Shown: positions 42,527 to 52,081 of the stretch, one piece after another | Layout: every line of letters begins with the position of its first letter | Numbering within the stretch: position 1 is the stretch's first letter | NCBI GenBank assembly: GCA_965237635.1 | Contig: CBDEFX010000001.1 | Span: 1,674,001-1,738,000 of the forward strand | Reading direction: 5' to 3' | Source of the DNA: CBDEFX01 sp965237635 | Lineage (GTDB): Bacteria; Chloroflexota; Dehalococcoidia; Lucifugimonadales; CAUZJF01 | Length of the DNA: 64,000 bases | Made by a program: the position numbers and the translations under genes | The notes under the pieces: model-generated | Told to the model about the DNA's origin: nothing | Seen by the model: the letters and a program-made list of their open reading frames with translations, nothing else | Database searches by the model: none

Positions 42527-45108
42527 TCCACGGCCTCCTCTCCCTCGTTCCCGGCGTCGGCACCCGCCTTCCGCCTGCTCCGCCGCCGCCGCCGCTCCGG
42601 GTCCTGGGGCGCCTGCTTCTTCTGCTCCGTCGCGGCGCCTTCGCCGTCCTTGAGGTCTTCGACGCTCCTGCGGAACTCCTCGACCTTCAGATCGCCCTCG
42701 GCGTCGCCGTAGGCCACCTGTTGCTCCGTCGGGGTGTAGGCCGTGGCCGCCTCGCGGATGCGTGCGGCGACTGCGGGGTCTCCGTCCTCCGGCTTGCGCA
42801 CCATCATGGAGAAGGCGGGCATCCGCTCCTTGCCCACGGTGGCGCGGACGTAGCAGTGGTGCACCGGAAGCGACACGATGTCGTCCTCGGTCACGCGGTC
42901 CTTGCCCAGCTCCCACACCAGCGTCCTGGCGTCGTTGCCCGCCACCTGGAAGACTGCGAGGCACCCGACGTTGGCGAGCAGGGTGTCCCGCATGGTGCGG
43001 GAGAGGTCGTCCAGCTTTGCCAGGCTCTGGGTGGCGAGGACGAAGCTGGCCCCGAACTTGCCCAACTCGGACAACATGCTCTCGTAGTCCACGCCGGGCA
43101 TCGACTGCATCTCGTCCACCACCACCAGCGCGCCGCGCCTCTCCCGGAGGGACACGCTGCCCTGCTCCCGTATCACGGCGTCCACGAGGTTGAGCAACGA
43201 CGCGCCCACCAGGGCCGCCACGTCCCTCCCCACGGTTCCCTGGGCGGTGGAGACCAGCAGGACGCCGCCGTCGTGGAGGATGCGGCGCAGGTCGATGGTG
43301 GAGCGGCGCTGGCCCAGGATGGCCCGCGCCCTCTTGGAGGATGCGTAGTAGGAGAGTCGGGTCTGCACCGGGGCGAGGGCCTCGGCGCGGTACTGGCGGT
43401 GCCAGCTGCCGAAGTCCCTGGCCCACCACTCAAGCAGGTAGGGGTCGGAGACCTTCGCCAGCACGGAGTTGCGGAACGGGTCGTTGGACAGCAACCGCAG
43501 CCCGTCGAGGATGGTGTACTGCCTGTCGGCCTCCACCTGCTCGTTGGCCTCGTGGAGGGTCTTGACGGTCTGTTCGAGAATGGACTGCATCCTCGGCCCC
43601 CACTGCTCCCAGAGGCCCTTCGCAACGCGCACCACCGAGTCGGCGGTGCGGTCGCGGTCTGCAAATATCCTTGTGTCCAGCAGGTTGATGCCGGGGGCGC
43701 GGGACGCATCCGACAGGTCTATGAGCCGCACCCTGTCGATGAGGGACTCCGGGACGTGCTCCATCAGCCCTCCAACCAGGTCGGTGTGGGGGTCTATGAC
43801 CACGATGGCGTCGTTGTCCCTGCCCGCCGCCTTCTCACGCATCTTGTGCGCGACGAGGTGGTGCATGAGGGTGGACTTGCCCATGCGGGTGCGGGCGACG
43901 TAGAGGTGGTGACGCCTGAGCAGGTCGTCGGGGAAGCGGATCTCCCTCCTGGCTCCTGCGGTGGTGTCTCCCACCAGCGCGCCGCCCCTGACGCCCCTGG
44001 CCGAGGGGTTGAGCGCCCTTGCGCCCGACCGCTCCACCAGGGGCGTCTCGTCCCCGGCTCCGGGCGGGTGCCACAGGCAGGCGACCTCGCGGACTCCGAG
44101 GACGCTGCGCCCGCCAAACAGGCCGGGGCCTGCGGGATGCAGGTTCTCCGGGTCGGGGGTGGTTGGCCGCACCTTCCCCACCTTGAACTTCGCTCCTGCG
44201 GGGTTGTCGAAGTGGCGGTAGGCGGCGGCCACAGGGCCGAGAAGCTCCCCGGCCCGCTGGGGCCGGGTGGTGCGGGGCATGATTGCGACGATCTGTATCT
44301 CGGCGTCGAAGGCGATGCGGGAGACCTTCTCCCTGATGAGAAGCGGGTCCTCGACGCGCTTTCGGGCCTTCTTCCAGCGGTGCCAGGCCCAGCCGCCTGC
44401 GGCCAGCCCCAGGGCCGCTCCCGTCCCAAGGAGCGCCGCCTTCCATATCTCCCCGTCCTGCACCCACAGGTAGCCCTTCAGAGCGGCCAGCGCCCCGATG
44501 CCCAGGACGGCCATCGTCACCCCGTCCAGCTGCAGGGGCTTGGTCTGGAACGTGTAGGCGGGCTCCCTCGGCTCCATGCCCGGGATCTTGTGGGCCTTGT
44601 CCATGTGGGGCTGCGACCAGTCGGGGCCCAGGGAGCGCAGCATCAGACGCGCCACCACGCGCTCACCCTCGTGGAGGGCCGACAGCGCGCCCATGAGGGC
44701 GATGAGTGGGTCGGAGCCGGGGTCGAGCAGGTCGTCGTCCCTGAAGGTGCGAAGGGGCACGTACTCGGGGCCGTCCGCCCGCAGGGTCATGCTCCACGCC
44801 TGCTCTCCCTCTGCGAGTCTGAGAGGGTCTTCGTCCTCGTCCAACTTCTGTATGCGGGCCTGGGGGTAGTGGGCCGATAGCTGGCCTCGCACCACCCGGT
44901 CGTCGAGGCAGCGGGCCATCAGCGTCACTCCGTCCATGTCCCCGGCAAGCTCCAGGGAGAAGGGTTCGGGCACGGCTATGGACTGGAGCAGGTTCTCCAC
45001 GCCCAGCAGCGTGCGCTCCCCGGAGCGCGGCGGCGTCACCGCCAGCAGGGCGGGGCCTTTCTTCTCTTCGTCGGTTCCGAACAACAGGTTCTTCGGGTTC
45101 AGCTTCAT
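42523..45108 (-). CDS. VirD4/TraG-like type IV coupling ATPase
   Basis: An 861-residue protein expected to feed DNA into the secretion channel. An N-terminal domain is followed by two membrane segments (VTMAVLGIGALAALKGYLWV and AALLGTGAALGLAAGGWAWH, residues about 200-240), then the ATPase. Walker A is in YVARTRMGKSTLMHHLVAHK and Walker B in RGALVVVDEMQSMPGVDYES, with VIDPHTDLVGGLMEHVPESL and SFVLATQSLAKLDDLSRTMR (the ATQ sensor). The C-terminal tail is basic (RRRRRSRRKAGADAGNEGEE). HerA/FtsK-type ATPases are the alternative, but the VirB4 neighbour supports a coupling protein. Confidence 0.85.
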   Translation of the reverse strand: MKLNPKNLLFGTDEEKKGPALLAVTPPRSGERTLLGVENLLQSIAVPEPFSLELAGDMDGVTLMARCLDDRVVRGQLSAHYPQARIQKLDEDEDPLRLAEGEQAWSMTLRADGPEYVPLRTFRDDDLLDPGSDPLIALMGALSALHEGERVVARLMLRSLGPDWSQPHMDKAHKIPGMEPREPAYTFQTKPLQLDGVTMAVLGIGALAALKGYLWVQDGEIWKAALLGTGAALGLAAGGWAWHRWKKARKRVEDPLLIREKVSRIAFDAEIQIVAIMPRTTRPQRAGELLGPVAAAYRHFDNPAGAKFKVGKVRPTTPDPENLHPAGPGLFGGRSVLGVREVACLWHPPGAGDETPLVERSGARALNPSARGVRGGALVGDTTAGARREIRFPDDLLRRHHLYVARTRMGKSTLMHHLVAHKMREKAAGRDNDAIVVIDPHTDLVGGLMEHVPESLIDRVRLIDLSDASRAPGINLLDTRIFADRDRTADSVVRVAKGLWEQWGPRMQSILEQTVKTLHEANEQVEADRQYTILDGLRLLSNDPFRNSVLAKVSDPYLLEWWARDFGSWHRQYRAEALAPVQTRLSYYASSKRARAILGQRRSTIDLRRILHDGGVLLVSTAQGTVGRDVAALVGASLLNLVDAVIREQGSVSLRERRGALVVVDEMQSMPGVDYESMLSELGKFGASFVLATQSLAKLDDLSRTMRDTLLANVGCLAVFQVAGNDARTLVWELGKDRVTEDDIVSLPVHHCYVRATVGKERMPAFSMMVRKPEDGDPAVAARIREAATAYTPTEQQVAYGDAEGDLKVEEFRRSVEDLKDGEGAATEQKKQAPQDPERRRRRSRRKAGADAGNEGEEAVE

Positions 45109-45164
45109 AGGGGTGTAGTCCTTTCTCTATCGGTGTTTCTCAACGTGTCCCGTCGTTGCGTTCT

Positions 45165-47436
45165 CTACCTGTGGCTGCCCGGTCTCCACTCGATGACCTC
45201 CGTCTCCTCCGGCGTGGCCTCGATGCGCACGGGGAAGCGGTGTCCCTTGGCCAGCAGCAGCCCGTCTCCCCTGGGGCACGACAGCAGCCAGCGTTGGAGG
45301 TCTTCGGGCAGGTCGAAGGCGTCGCCCACGGTGCTGATGGCCGCCGCGTCCTGCTGGAGCAGCAGCTTGAAGGCGGCGTTCTGCAAGAGCGCCCTGCCGC
45401 TGTGTCCGGTGATGGCGCGGGAGGTGTCCTCGGAGAGGAGGTCCTGGACGTCCTGGGTGATGAACTGGAGGCCGAGGCGGTGCTTGCGGGCGCGCTTCGC
45501 CATGCTCACCATGAAGGCCGCGCCTTCGGGGTGCTGCATGATCGACCACACCTCGTCCACGACGAGCAGGCGGGGCTTGGGGTCCTGGGCGGCGGCGGCC
45601 CACACCGTCTCGGTGCAGACCATCGCGGCGGCGGGCCGGAGCTCGGGTTCGAGGAGCCGCAGGTCGAAGACGGTGATGAGGGCCTCGTTGGACAGGAGGT
45701 CGTCGCCCTCGTCGGAGAGGAGGTTGCGCAGGCTGCCGGTGGCGAAGGGCCGGAGCAGCCGGGCAAGGTCGCCCGCCTCCCGCTCAAGGTGGGCGTAGAA
45801 GTCGCGGAAGCCGGTGCGTTCCCTGGGCTGGGCGTAGTAGCCCGCCAGTGCGTGGTCGAGGGATGCCCGCCGCTCCGCGCCGAGGCTCTCGCCCACCATC
45901 ACCTCGATGAGCCTTCGCAGGCTGCCGATGCGCTGGAGCAGCTCCTCGGCGTCGCCCCGCTCGATGACGAAGGGGTTCATGCCCTGGCCGGGCACGCCCG
46001 GCGACAGCACCCGCCCGCCCGCGGCGCGGGCCATGTCCGCGTACTCGCCCTCCGGGTCGATGACGTAGGCGGTCACGCCCCGGCACAGGCCCCGCAGCAT
46101 TCCCAGCTTGGTTGCGAAACTCTTGCCGCTGCCCGACCTTGCGAGGACGGCGGTGTTCGCGTTCAGGTGGGTCCCGTCCCAGGGGTCGTAGACCACCGGG
46201 GCGCAGGCCCGCATGTCGATGCCGTAGAGCGTCCCGCTCCGGGTGTCCATGTCGGGCGGAGAGAAGGGGAAGAGCCGGGCAATGCTGGACGTGTCCAAGC
46301 GTCCGCCACACCGCCACGGCGTTGAGCGCCAGGGGCAGCGTGGACAGGAGACCTTCCCTTTGCCTGAAGGCCAGGTCGTCCAGCTTGCCGAGCGTGGCGG
46401 CGAAGTGGGCCTTCGCCCGCTGGGTCATCTCCTTCAGGGACGCCTCGTCTCTGGCGTGGAGCGTGACGGACAGGGAGGCGTGGAACAGCCGCTCCCGGCC
46501 CCGCTGCACCTCGTCGCGCAGCCGGGTCACGTCCTCCAGGGCGATCTCCGCCTCGGGGGACATGGTGCGGCCGCGCTTGAAGGAGAGGGATTGGGCCGAC
46601 TCGAAGCGCACCTTCTGCCATTCAAGCGTCCTCGCGGCCTGCTCGGTGGGTATCGGCCCCAGGTGGACGGACAGGTCCATCGGCGCTCCCGCCGCCATGA
46701 GGCTCTGGAGGAAGCCGGGGGCCAGCGACCGGGGCCACTTGCCCAGGTGCAGCGAGCGGACAAGGCTTCCGCCTATCCGCATGTCGCGGCGGTTGACCTC
46801 GACCTCGACGGTTGCGTCCTCGTCGAACTCGGCGGGCGAGCCGCCCAGGGCGGCCGATACAAGAAACATCCGCAGCTGGCGGCCCTTCAAGGGGTGGACG
46901 GACAGCCCGGCCCGCGCCAGCAGGCCGCGCAGCTCGTCCACCCGCTCGAACTCGCACACGGCGTAGAAGCGCCGGTCGAGAATGCCGTCGCGGGATTCCA
47001 ACTCGGTCAACAACCGTTGCAGGGATTCCGAGGCGGCCTTCGTCTGCGGGGGCAGGCTCTCCGGTTGCGCCTGCTTGAGGCTCTCCCGCATCCCTTCCAG
47101 TCGCGGCGGGTGCTGTCTGACGAGAAGCTGCGCCGGGAAGTCCAGGGCGTTGAGCGCCCCGGCGAAGGCTCCCAGCTTCGGCTCGTCGATCTCCAGCCCC
47201 ATCACCTCGCAGACGCCGAGCTTCACCCCGTCCAGGCGCACCGGCCCGTCGTCGTCGAGGTGGGACAGCATGAAGAACAGGGGCAGCTCCGGCAGGGGCT
47301 TGGGAGCAGGGGCCGCGGGTTCCATGATCTGCGGGCTGGCCGGAACTCCACCTTCCTGCCTGTCCTGCGGAGCGGCGGCATCGTCGCGCGGCCCCTGCGC
47401 GCCGCCTCTCGTAAGTCGTCGAATAAGCTCTTTCAA
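45165..47436 (-). CDS. VirB4/TraE-type conjugation ATPase, frameshift near 46300
   Basis: About 755 residues in two frames. The N-terminal domain (47436 to about 46300) runs from ELIRRLTRGGAQGPRDDAAA to GLLSTLPLALNAVAVWRTL. An extra base in ACGCTTGGACACG breaks the frame, which resumes as DTSSIARLFPFSPPDMDTRS with Walker A VLARSGSGKSFATKLGMLRG, DPEGEYADMARAAGG, Walker B KPRLLVVDEVWSIMQHPEGA and FITQDVQDLLSEDTSRAITG. It energises pilus assembly and DNA transfer at the membrane. The start appears to be TTG with GGAG upstream. The shift would kill the system unless it is a sequencing error or programmed. Confidence 0.85.
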
Positions 47437-47454
47437 TGGGTTGCTCTCCTCGCT

Positions 47455-47772
47455 CTATGGGGTTGGGAAGTCCACCAGGCCGCTGCCCAGCAGCGCGGCC
47501 ACGCCCTTGGCCGAAAGCACCAGGACCAGGCCGACGACGGCCATGACGACGGCGGTCTTGGCCCGTCCTCCGCCCCGCTCCTCGCCGCCCTCCGCCATCA
47601 GGACGAAGCCCGCCCAGACGATGGCGAACAGGCAGAGGCCGGAGGCGGCGTAGGCCATCGCCGTCAGCACCCGGTCGAAGGCTTCCAGCATTGCTTCCTC
47701 CTCTGCCGGGGCCGCGCCGGTGGTCGCCAGCGCAACCCCGGCCAGAAGGGTCGTCGTCAATGCCTGCTTCAC
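47455..47772 (-). CDS. Small two-helix pilin-like (VirB2/TrbC-type) protein
   Basis: About 105 residues: a signal peptide (KQALTTTLLAGVALATTGAA), then MLEAFDRVLTAMAYAASGLC leading into one hydrophobic segment, a short charged loop (GGEERGGGRAK) and a second (TAVVMAVVGLVLVLSAKGVA). This is the VirB2/TrbC pilin layout. The GTG at 47772 overlaps the stop of the PrgI-like gene, so translation is coupled. Confidence 0.7.
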   Translation of the reverse strand: MKQALTTTLLAGVALATTGAAPAEEEAMLEAFDRVLTAMAYAASGLCLFAIVWAGFVLMAEGGEERGGGRAKTAVVMAVVGLVLVLSAKGVAALLGSGLVDFPTP

Positions 47773-49484
47773 CAGGGCCACTCCCACCCCAGCAGGTCGA
47801 ACCAGCTGCGCAGACCATCTGCGGGCTCTTGCTCGGCGGGCGGGTCAACGGGCTCAGGCTCCGGCAGGACCAGGACCGCGTAGGGGTCGTCCGATCCCAC
47901 GCCGGACGCCAGTGCCAGGGACTCATCCCGGCTGCCGGAGATGGGCGACCTCTCGACCACCTCGGCCTTGACATGCTCCTTGTGCAGGACGTCCACCGTC
48001 ACCTCCCTGGCGATGGTGGCGCTGGGGACGTAGGCGTACGCCGTGGCGGTGGCGGACGACGTGGAGCCGTCCTCATTGGTCACGGTGACCGTCTCACTGT
48101 TGTAGTCGCTGTCCCCCGGGCGATGGAGATGCACGGTCTTGGTGACGTGTTCGACCCGCTCCGGGTGGTGGGTGAGCTGCGTCAGCGGGGGAATGGGGAT
48201 GCGGAGGGATGCCTCCAGGCTCACGTCCACGGTCACGCCGTGAAGGGCCTGCCCATCCCCGACGGGCAGCCTGAAACGGGTCTCGCCGTTGGGGATGAAT
48301 GTGACGCTCGTCTGCGACGCTCCGGTGGCTGCGGAGACGGTCCCCGTGATCGCCGTCACCTGGGCGTCCATGAGCGCCGTCTCGGTGACGCTGGCGTGTC
48401 CGGCCACCGTCTGGAGCTCGACCGGCTCCTCGACGACGGCGGCGCACTCGGACTCGATGACGCCGGTGACGGTCCTGGGCGTCCAGCCCAGGGAGACCAT
48501 GCGCAGGTCGCAAAGCTCGCCCTCGATTGCCGGGAGCGGGTGCGGGATCTGCTCGTGCTTGACGGTGACCGCCCCCGCCTGACCGAGGCCGTCTTCCCAG
48601 GAGAAGGTCAGCGACGGCGCGGGGCCGTGCAGGGGGAGGGAGTAGTCGATGCGCTCCCCCCCGGCCAGGCTTGCCGATCCCCAGAAGCGCAGGGAGCGGC
48701 CCTGGGAGCCGCCGTAGGCCCGCACCCGGAGGTCCAGGGCGGTGGCGGCCCGCAGGGTGACGGCGGCCCGGTCGCCGGAGACGGTCAGGCCCTCGACGAA
48801 TATCCGGCGGCCCTCCACCGGCTCCGTCAGCTCGAAGTCGATCTCGTCTTGCCAGGGCTCGTGGTCGTCGGCCAGGGCCGACTGCGGAACGGCCACGACA
48901 GCGGCCATCAGGACGGCGAGGGCCACGACCGGAATCCAGCCCACCCGGGGCTTCCGATTCCTCGTCTCCAGGGTCCCGGTCCGGTGGTCTTGACGGTGGC
49001 GGTTCCCCCCGTCCTTCCCCCTGCGCTTGCCGAACCAGCGCATCCGCCCGTTGCGGCGTTCCTTGCCGTTGCGCCGCTTCCTGTTCTTGCGCAGCCTCCC
49101 CATGCCGCGCCCGACGCGTTTCGCCATCAGGCTCAGCGGGCCGGGGCCGCTCCTCACCGGCTGCGCCGGCGCGGGCGGCTCGGCTCTCACCAGCTGGGAC
49201 ACCTGACCGGCGTAGAGCCGAGCCCCCAGCCGGTACTTGAGCAGGTCGGCGGCCACCAGGGGCAGCCGCCGACCGCCTATCTTCCCCACGACCATCGCCA
49301 CGCCGACCAGTCCGAGGACGACGGCAAGGGCCATGCGCACCTCGGAGGGGCCGACGGGGGCGTAGCGGTAGGCCCCGTAGGACAGGGCGAATACGGCCAT
49401 CACCGCCACGACCTGCGGGAAGGTGAACCCCAGCAACACCCGGTCCTCGGCCTGCACGTGAGTCGGTACCTCGTGTTCTCTCAT
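47769..49484 (-). CDS. PrgI-family protein fused to a large exported domain
   Basis: A 571-residue protein. Residues 1-110 match PrgI (a VirB3-like inner-membrane part of monoderm secretion systems): VPTHVQAEDRVLLGFTFPQV with two membrane segments. A very basic linker follows (RKNRKRRNGKERRNGRMRWF). Then comes a third hydrophobic segment (VGWIPVVALAVLMAAVVAVP) with a signal-like end (SALADD) and an all-beta region of about 370 residues with no recognised domain (GRRIFVEGLTVSGDRAAVTL). PrgI is normally only about 100-130 residues, so the fusion is unusual. Confidence 0.75.
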   Translation of the reverse strand: MREHEVPTHVQAEDRVLLGFTFPQVVAVMAVFALSYGAYRYAPVGPSEVRMALAVVLGLVGVAMVVGKIGGRRLPLVAADLLKYRLGARLYAGQVSQLVRAEPPAPAQPVRSGPGPLSLMAKRVGRGMGRLRKNRKRRNGKERRNGRMRWFGKRRGKDGGNRHRQDHRTGTLETRNRKPRVGWIPVVALAVLMAAVVAVPQSALADDHEPWQDEIDFELTEPVEGRRIFVEGLTVSGDRAAVTLRAATALDLRVRAYGGSQGRSLRFWGSASLAGGERIDYSLPLHGPAPSLTFSWEDGLGQAGAVTVKHEQIPHPLPAIEGELCDLRMVSLGWTPRTVTGVIESECAAVVEEPVELQTVAGHASVTETALMDAQVTAITGTVSAATGASQTSVTFIPNGETRFRLPVGDGQALHGVTVDVSLEASLRIPIPPLTQLTHHPERVEHVTKTVHLHRPGDSDYNSETVTVTNEDGSTSSATATAYAYVPSATIAREVTVDVLHKEHVKAEVVERSPISGSRDESLALASGVGSDDPYAVLVLPEPEPVDPPAEQEPADGLRSWFDLLGWEWPW

Positions 49485-49511
49485 GTCTTCCTCTCCTTCC
49501 TTACCTCGGGC

Positions 49512-49829
49512 CTAGCCGCTGCCGCTGCCGCTGCTGCTGCTGTCTCCGCCGCCGGGGGCTTCCGGTTCGGGCAGGGCGTCGTCGATGTCGATTCCCGGGT
49601 CCACGACGGCGTTCATCACCAGCTCCACGACGCCGTAGGCGACCAGGGCCAGGACGATGCCCGCCAGGGCGGTCATCATTGCGCTCTTGCCGCGCTCCAT
49701 CTGGTGGGGCGCTCCTGAAGCCGTCAGGTACAGGTACGCGCCGTAGATGAAGAAGCCGACGCCCACCGCTCCCACGACGCCCAGCAGGATGCCCACCAGG
49801 TTCGAGATGGTCTGTGTCAGTTGTTCCAT
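49512..49829 (-). CDS. T4SS pilin-like small membrane protein
   Basis: A 105-residue protein starting MEQLTQTISNLVGILLGVVG, with two membrane segments (GAVGVGFFIYGAYLYLTASG and MMTALAGIVLALVAYGVVEL) and a Ser/Gly tail. GAGGAGCAATAGCA lies before ATG 49829. The loop AYLYLTASGAPHQMERGKSA is typical of type IV secretion pilin-like proteins (VirB2-like). The second such gene of the cluster, the other being at 47455-47772. Confidence 0.75.
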   Translation of the reverse strand: MEQLTQTISNLVGILLGVVGAVGVGFFIYGAYLYLTASGAPHQMERGKSAMMTALAGIVLALVAYGVVELVMNAVVDPGIDIDDALPEPEAPGGGDSSSSGSGSG

Positions 49830-49997
49830 TGCTATTGCTCCTCTCTGCCGCCGGGCGGGTCTCCCACAACCGGCGTTCATCGCTTCGTCTTGTCTCCTCG
49901 GTGACTCCCCGTTATCTGCACATCGCTGGTCCTCCGTCGTGTCGTTCGCCTGGCACGGGTCTCGTCCGCGCCGTTGCGTTGTTGTCGTGTGTTGGGG

Positions 49998-50975
49998 CTA
50001 CTCCCCGCTGCTCCTGGGCTCGCCGCCCCCGTCTCCGCCTGCCGATGGGGTCGCCATCGAGGCCGCCGAGCTGAGGCCGCTGGCGGCGGCCGAAACGCCC
50101 GCGCTGGCCGCCATCGCTCCGACGGCCATGCCTCCCGGCCCCCCTGCGGCTCCGCCAGCGACCAGCCCGATGGTCCGGGCCGACCGCATCAACGACGAGG
50201 GCAGGTTCATGCCGAAGTAGAGCATCGAGAGCCAGGAGTCGAAGGTGCCCGTATTGCCCAACATGCTCGGCACCCGGGTCGCCATGTAGACGAAGGCCAG
50301 CGACATCAGGAGCTTCCAGATCAGGTCCTGCACCGGCTCGAAGGCGGCGATGCCCGCGAACTCCTTCAGGAAGCCGAAGCCCAGGGCCAGCGCGATGAGC
50401 TGGACGGCCTGCTGGAAGACCGTCGTCATGAACAGGCGAAGCCAGTGCCTTCCCCATCCCGCCGTGTGCGGCAGAATCCATAGCCCCAGGGCAATCGGGG
50501 CAAGGGCCAAGAGAATGTCGATGAGGGCCAGGCGCAGCACCATCTGCACGATCACGTAGAGGACGAAGAAGCCGTAGACGAGGTAGAGCACGGCCAGCAG
50601 CAGGGCCATGCCCACGCTCCCCGCCTGCACGCCGGTCATCAGGGTGCGGAGGGTGGAGCGGAGCAGGTCTCCGGGGGTGACGTCGAGGGAGACGGCTATG
50701 AATCCGGACACGGCGTCGGCCACGTCCAGGACCAGGGCGCACCACCACAGGGACGATGCGGCGGCAACGAGGCCGAGGACCAGGCGGGGGACCATCTCCC
50801 GCCATCCCGCCTGACGGGTCCCCAGGTGCTCGGCGACGATGAAGCTCAGCCCCATCCAGCCCAGGATCACGACAAGAGCGCCGGACGTGATGGCCCAGAC
50901 GACCATCCACGCCTGGCGCACCAGGTCGTGGGCGTAGGTGAGGTCCGCAGGGGTGCCGGTGAGGATGTCGCTCAT
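49998..50975 (-). CDS. TrbL/VirB6-like channel protein
   Basis: A 325-residue polytopic protein with six or seven hydrophobic segments: AWMVVWAITSGALVVILGWM, LVLGLVAAASSLWWCALVLD, ALLLAVLYLVYGFFVLYVIV, IDILLALAPIALGLWILPHT. It has a Gly/Ala/Ser-rich tail. The order and location beside VirB4 and pilins fit the inner-membrane channel of a conjugation apparatus. It overlaps the upstream exported-protein gene by four bases. Confidence 0.8.
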   Translation of the reverse strand: MSDILTGTPADLTYAHDLVRQAWMVVWAITSGALVVILGWMGLSFIVAEHLGTRQAGWREMVPRLVLGLVAAASSLWWCALVLDVADAVSGFIAVSLDVTPGDLLRSTLRTLMTGVQAGSVGMALLLAVLYLVYGFFVLYVIVQMVLRLALIDILLALAPIALGLWILPHTAGWGRHWLRLFMTTVFQQAVQLIALALGFGFLKEFAGIAAFEPVQDLIWKLLMSLAFVYMATRVPSMLGNTGTFDSWLSMLYFGMNLPSSLMRSARTIGLVAGGAAGGPGGMAVGAMAASAGVSAAASGLSSAASMATPSAGGDGGGEPRSSGE

Positions 50976-51586
50976 GCGCCGGGTTCCCTCCGGCAGTTGT
51001 CGGCGTCCTCGCCCGACGCCCGCTCCACGACACCGCAGAGGGTCCCGTGGACGCCCTCGATCACCCAGCCGGCGAAGGCTCTCGCCCAGCGTCCGGGGTT
51101 GAGGGCGGACAGAATCTTGTCCCAGATGCGGCCCGGCTCATGGAAGGGGATGACGGCGTAGAAGTCGCCTCTCTTGCCGTCCTCGGCCTCGGCCAGCATT
51201 ACCAGCAGGTAGGCCCGGTCGCGGTCGAGGTCGGGGTGCTCGTCGAGGTCGGGGTACTCCCACGAGTACTCCCAGCCGTCGCTGCGCTTCTTCTCCCCGC
51301 CCTTGACGCGGTACATGGCGCTTATCCAGTCGCCGGTGTCGGCGTCGCGGACGGCGTAGAAGAGGTCCACGATCTTCCGGTCGAAGACGGGGCGGGCGAC
51401 GAACTCGCCGCCGCCCTTTCGCTCGACGAAATCGCTGTCCGAGTTGACGAGGGTTATCTCATCGCCGGGCGGGGCCTGGGCCTGGACGATCCCGCTGGAA
51501 GGAATCGCCACGATCGCCGCCAGGACCAGCGCAATTGCCAGGGGAATTAGCCGCCTGAACGACCGGGTTTTCGATTTCAGCGCCAC
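50972..51586 (-). CDS. Exported protein of the transfer operon
   Basis: About 204 residues with an N-terminal signal peptide (RRLIPLAIALVLAAIVAIPS, cleavage likely after VQAQA), followed by an acidic, aromatic-rich domain (DGWEYSWEYPDLDEHPDLDR, YLLVMLAEAEDGKRGDFYAV). The GTG at 51586 has GGGAGGTGAACAAC with good spacing and is preferred over 51595. As first gene of the minus-strand transfer operon it is probably a surface or channel-associated part; no family was recognised. Confidence 0.7.
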   Translation of the reverse strand: MALKSKTRSFRRLIPLAIALVLAAIVAIPSSGIVQAQAPPGDEITLVNSDSDFVERKGGGEFVARPVFDRKIVDLFYAVRDADTGDWISAMYRVKGGEKKRSDGWEYSWEYPDLDEHPDLDRDRAYLLVMLAEAEDGKRGDFYAVIPFHEPGRIWDKILSALNPGRWARAFAGWVIEGVHGTLCGVVERASGEDADNCRREPGA

Positions 51587-51672
51587 GTTGTTCACCTCCC
51601 TGCGGTCTGCTGCGATTCATCGGCTCGCAGGACTCGCAAAAGAGTGTGAACAAATCAAACGAGAAAAAAGAC

Positions 51673-51756
51673 CTCCCATAGGGCTGCGCACGGATGCGAC
51701 TCCCTACAGGCCCGCCCCCCATAGGGGCGCGCATGGATGCGACCCCCTATAGGCCC
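51673..51756. repeat. Two-copy direct repeat upstream of the transfer operon
   Basis: Two tandem units of about 42 bp share CCCATAGGG, then GCGCRYGGATGCGAC and CCCTAYAGGCCC. They lie about 90 bases upstream of the transfer operon start, between divergent genes. The surrounding interval 51587-52081 has no gene. They look like operators or iteron-like binding sites. Confidence 0.6.
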
Positions 51757-52081
51757 TCTTCCTGGCGACCCTTTTCGTGCAGTATTGGGGGTGTACAGGA
51801 GTTTGAGGTTTGTACCGAAGGGGACAAGAGGGGGTCATTTCGTAGCTGGGACAGGGGTGCATCTCCCCCCTACAGGACGTAATCAGTGAACACTTTTCCG
51901 AAAGGGTGCGTTCCATGTCGCAGTGACATCGCCAAACGGGGAGCGGTACATCGGCGGGTCCGGCGAAGCGGGTTTTGCGGTACATAGCCCTTGGGGGAAC
52001 GGTACGTTTTGCACCGGGGGTCCAGGCCGGTCGGAAACGGGGTCCAAAGCCAAGTTGAAGCTCTGAGAAGGAGGATGAGCC

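Noticed and set aside
42721..44880. A 719-residue open frame on the plus strand
   Set aside because: It is antisense to the well-supported coupling-protein gene. Its composition is that of a GC-rich shadow, with no domain and no ribosome site.
46243..49718. Two long plus-strand open frames (46243-47883 and 47691-49718)
   Set aside because: Both are shadows of the VirB4 and PrgI-like genes on the other strand, where recognisable motifs lie.
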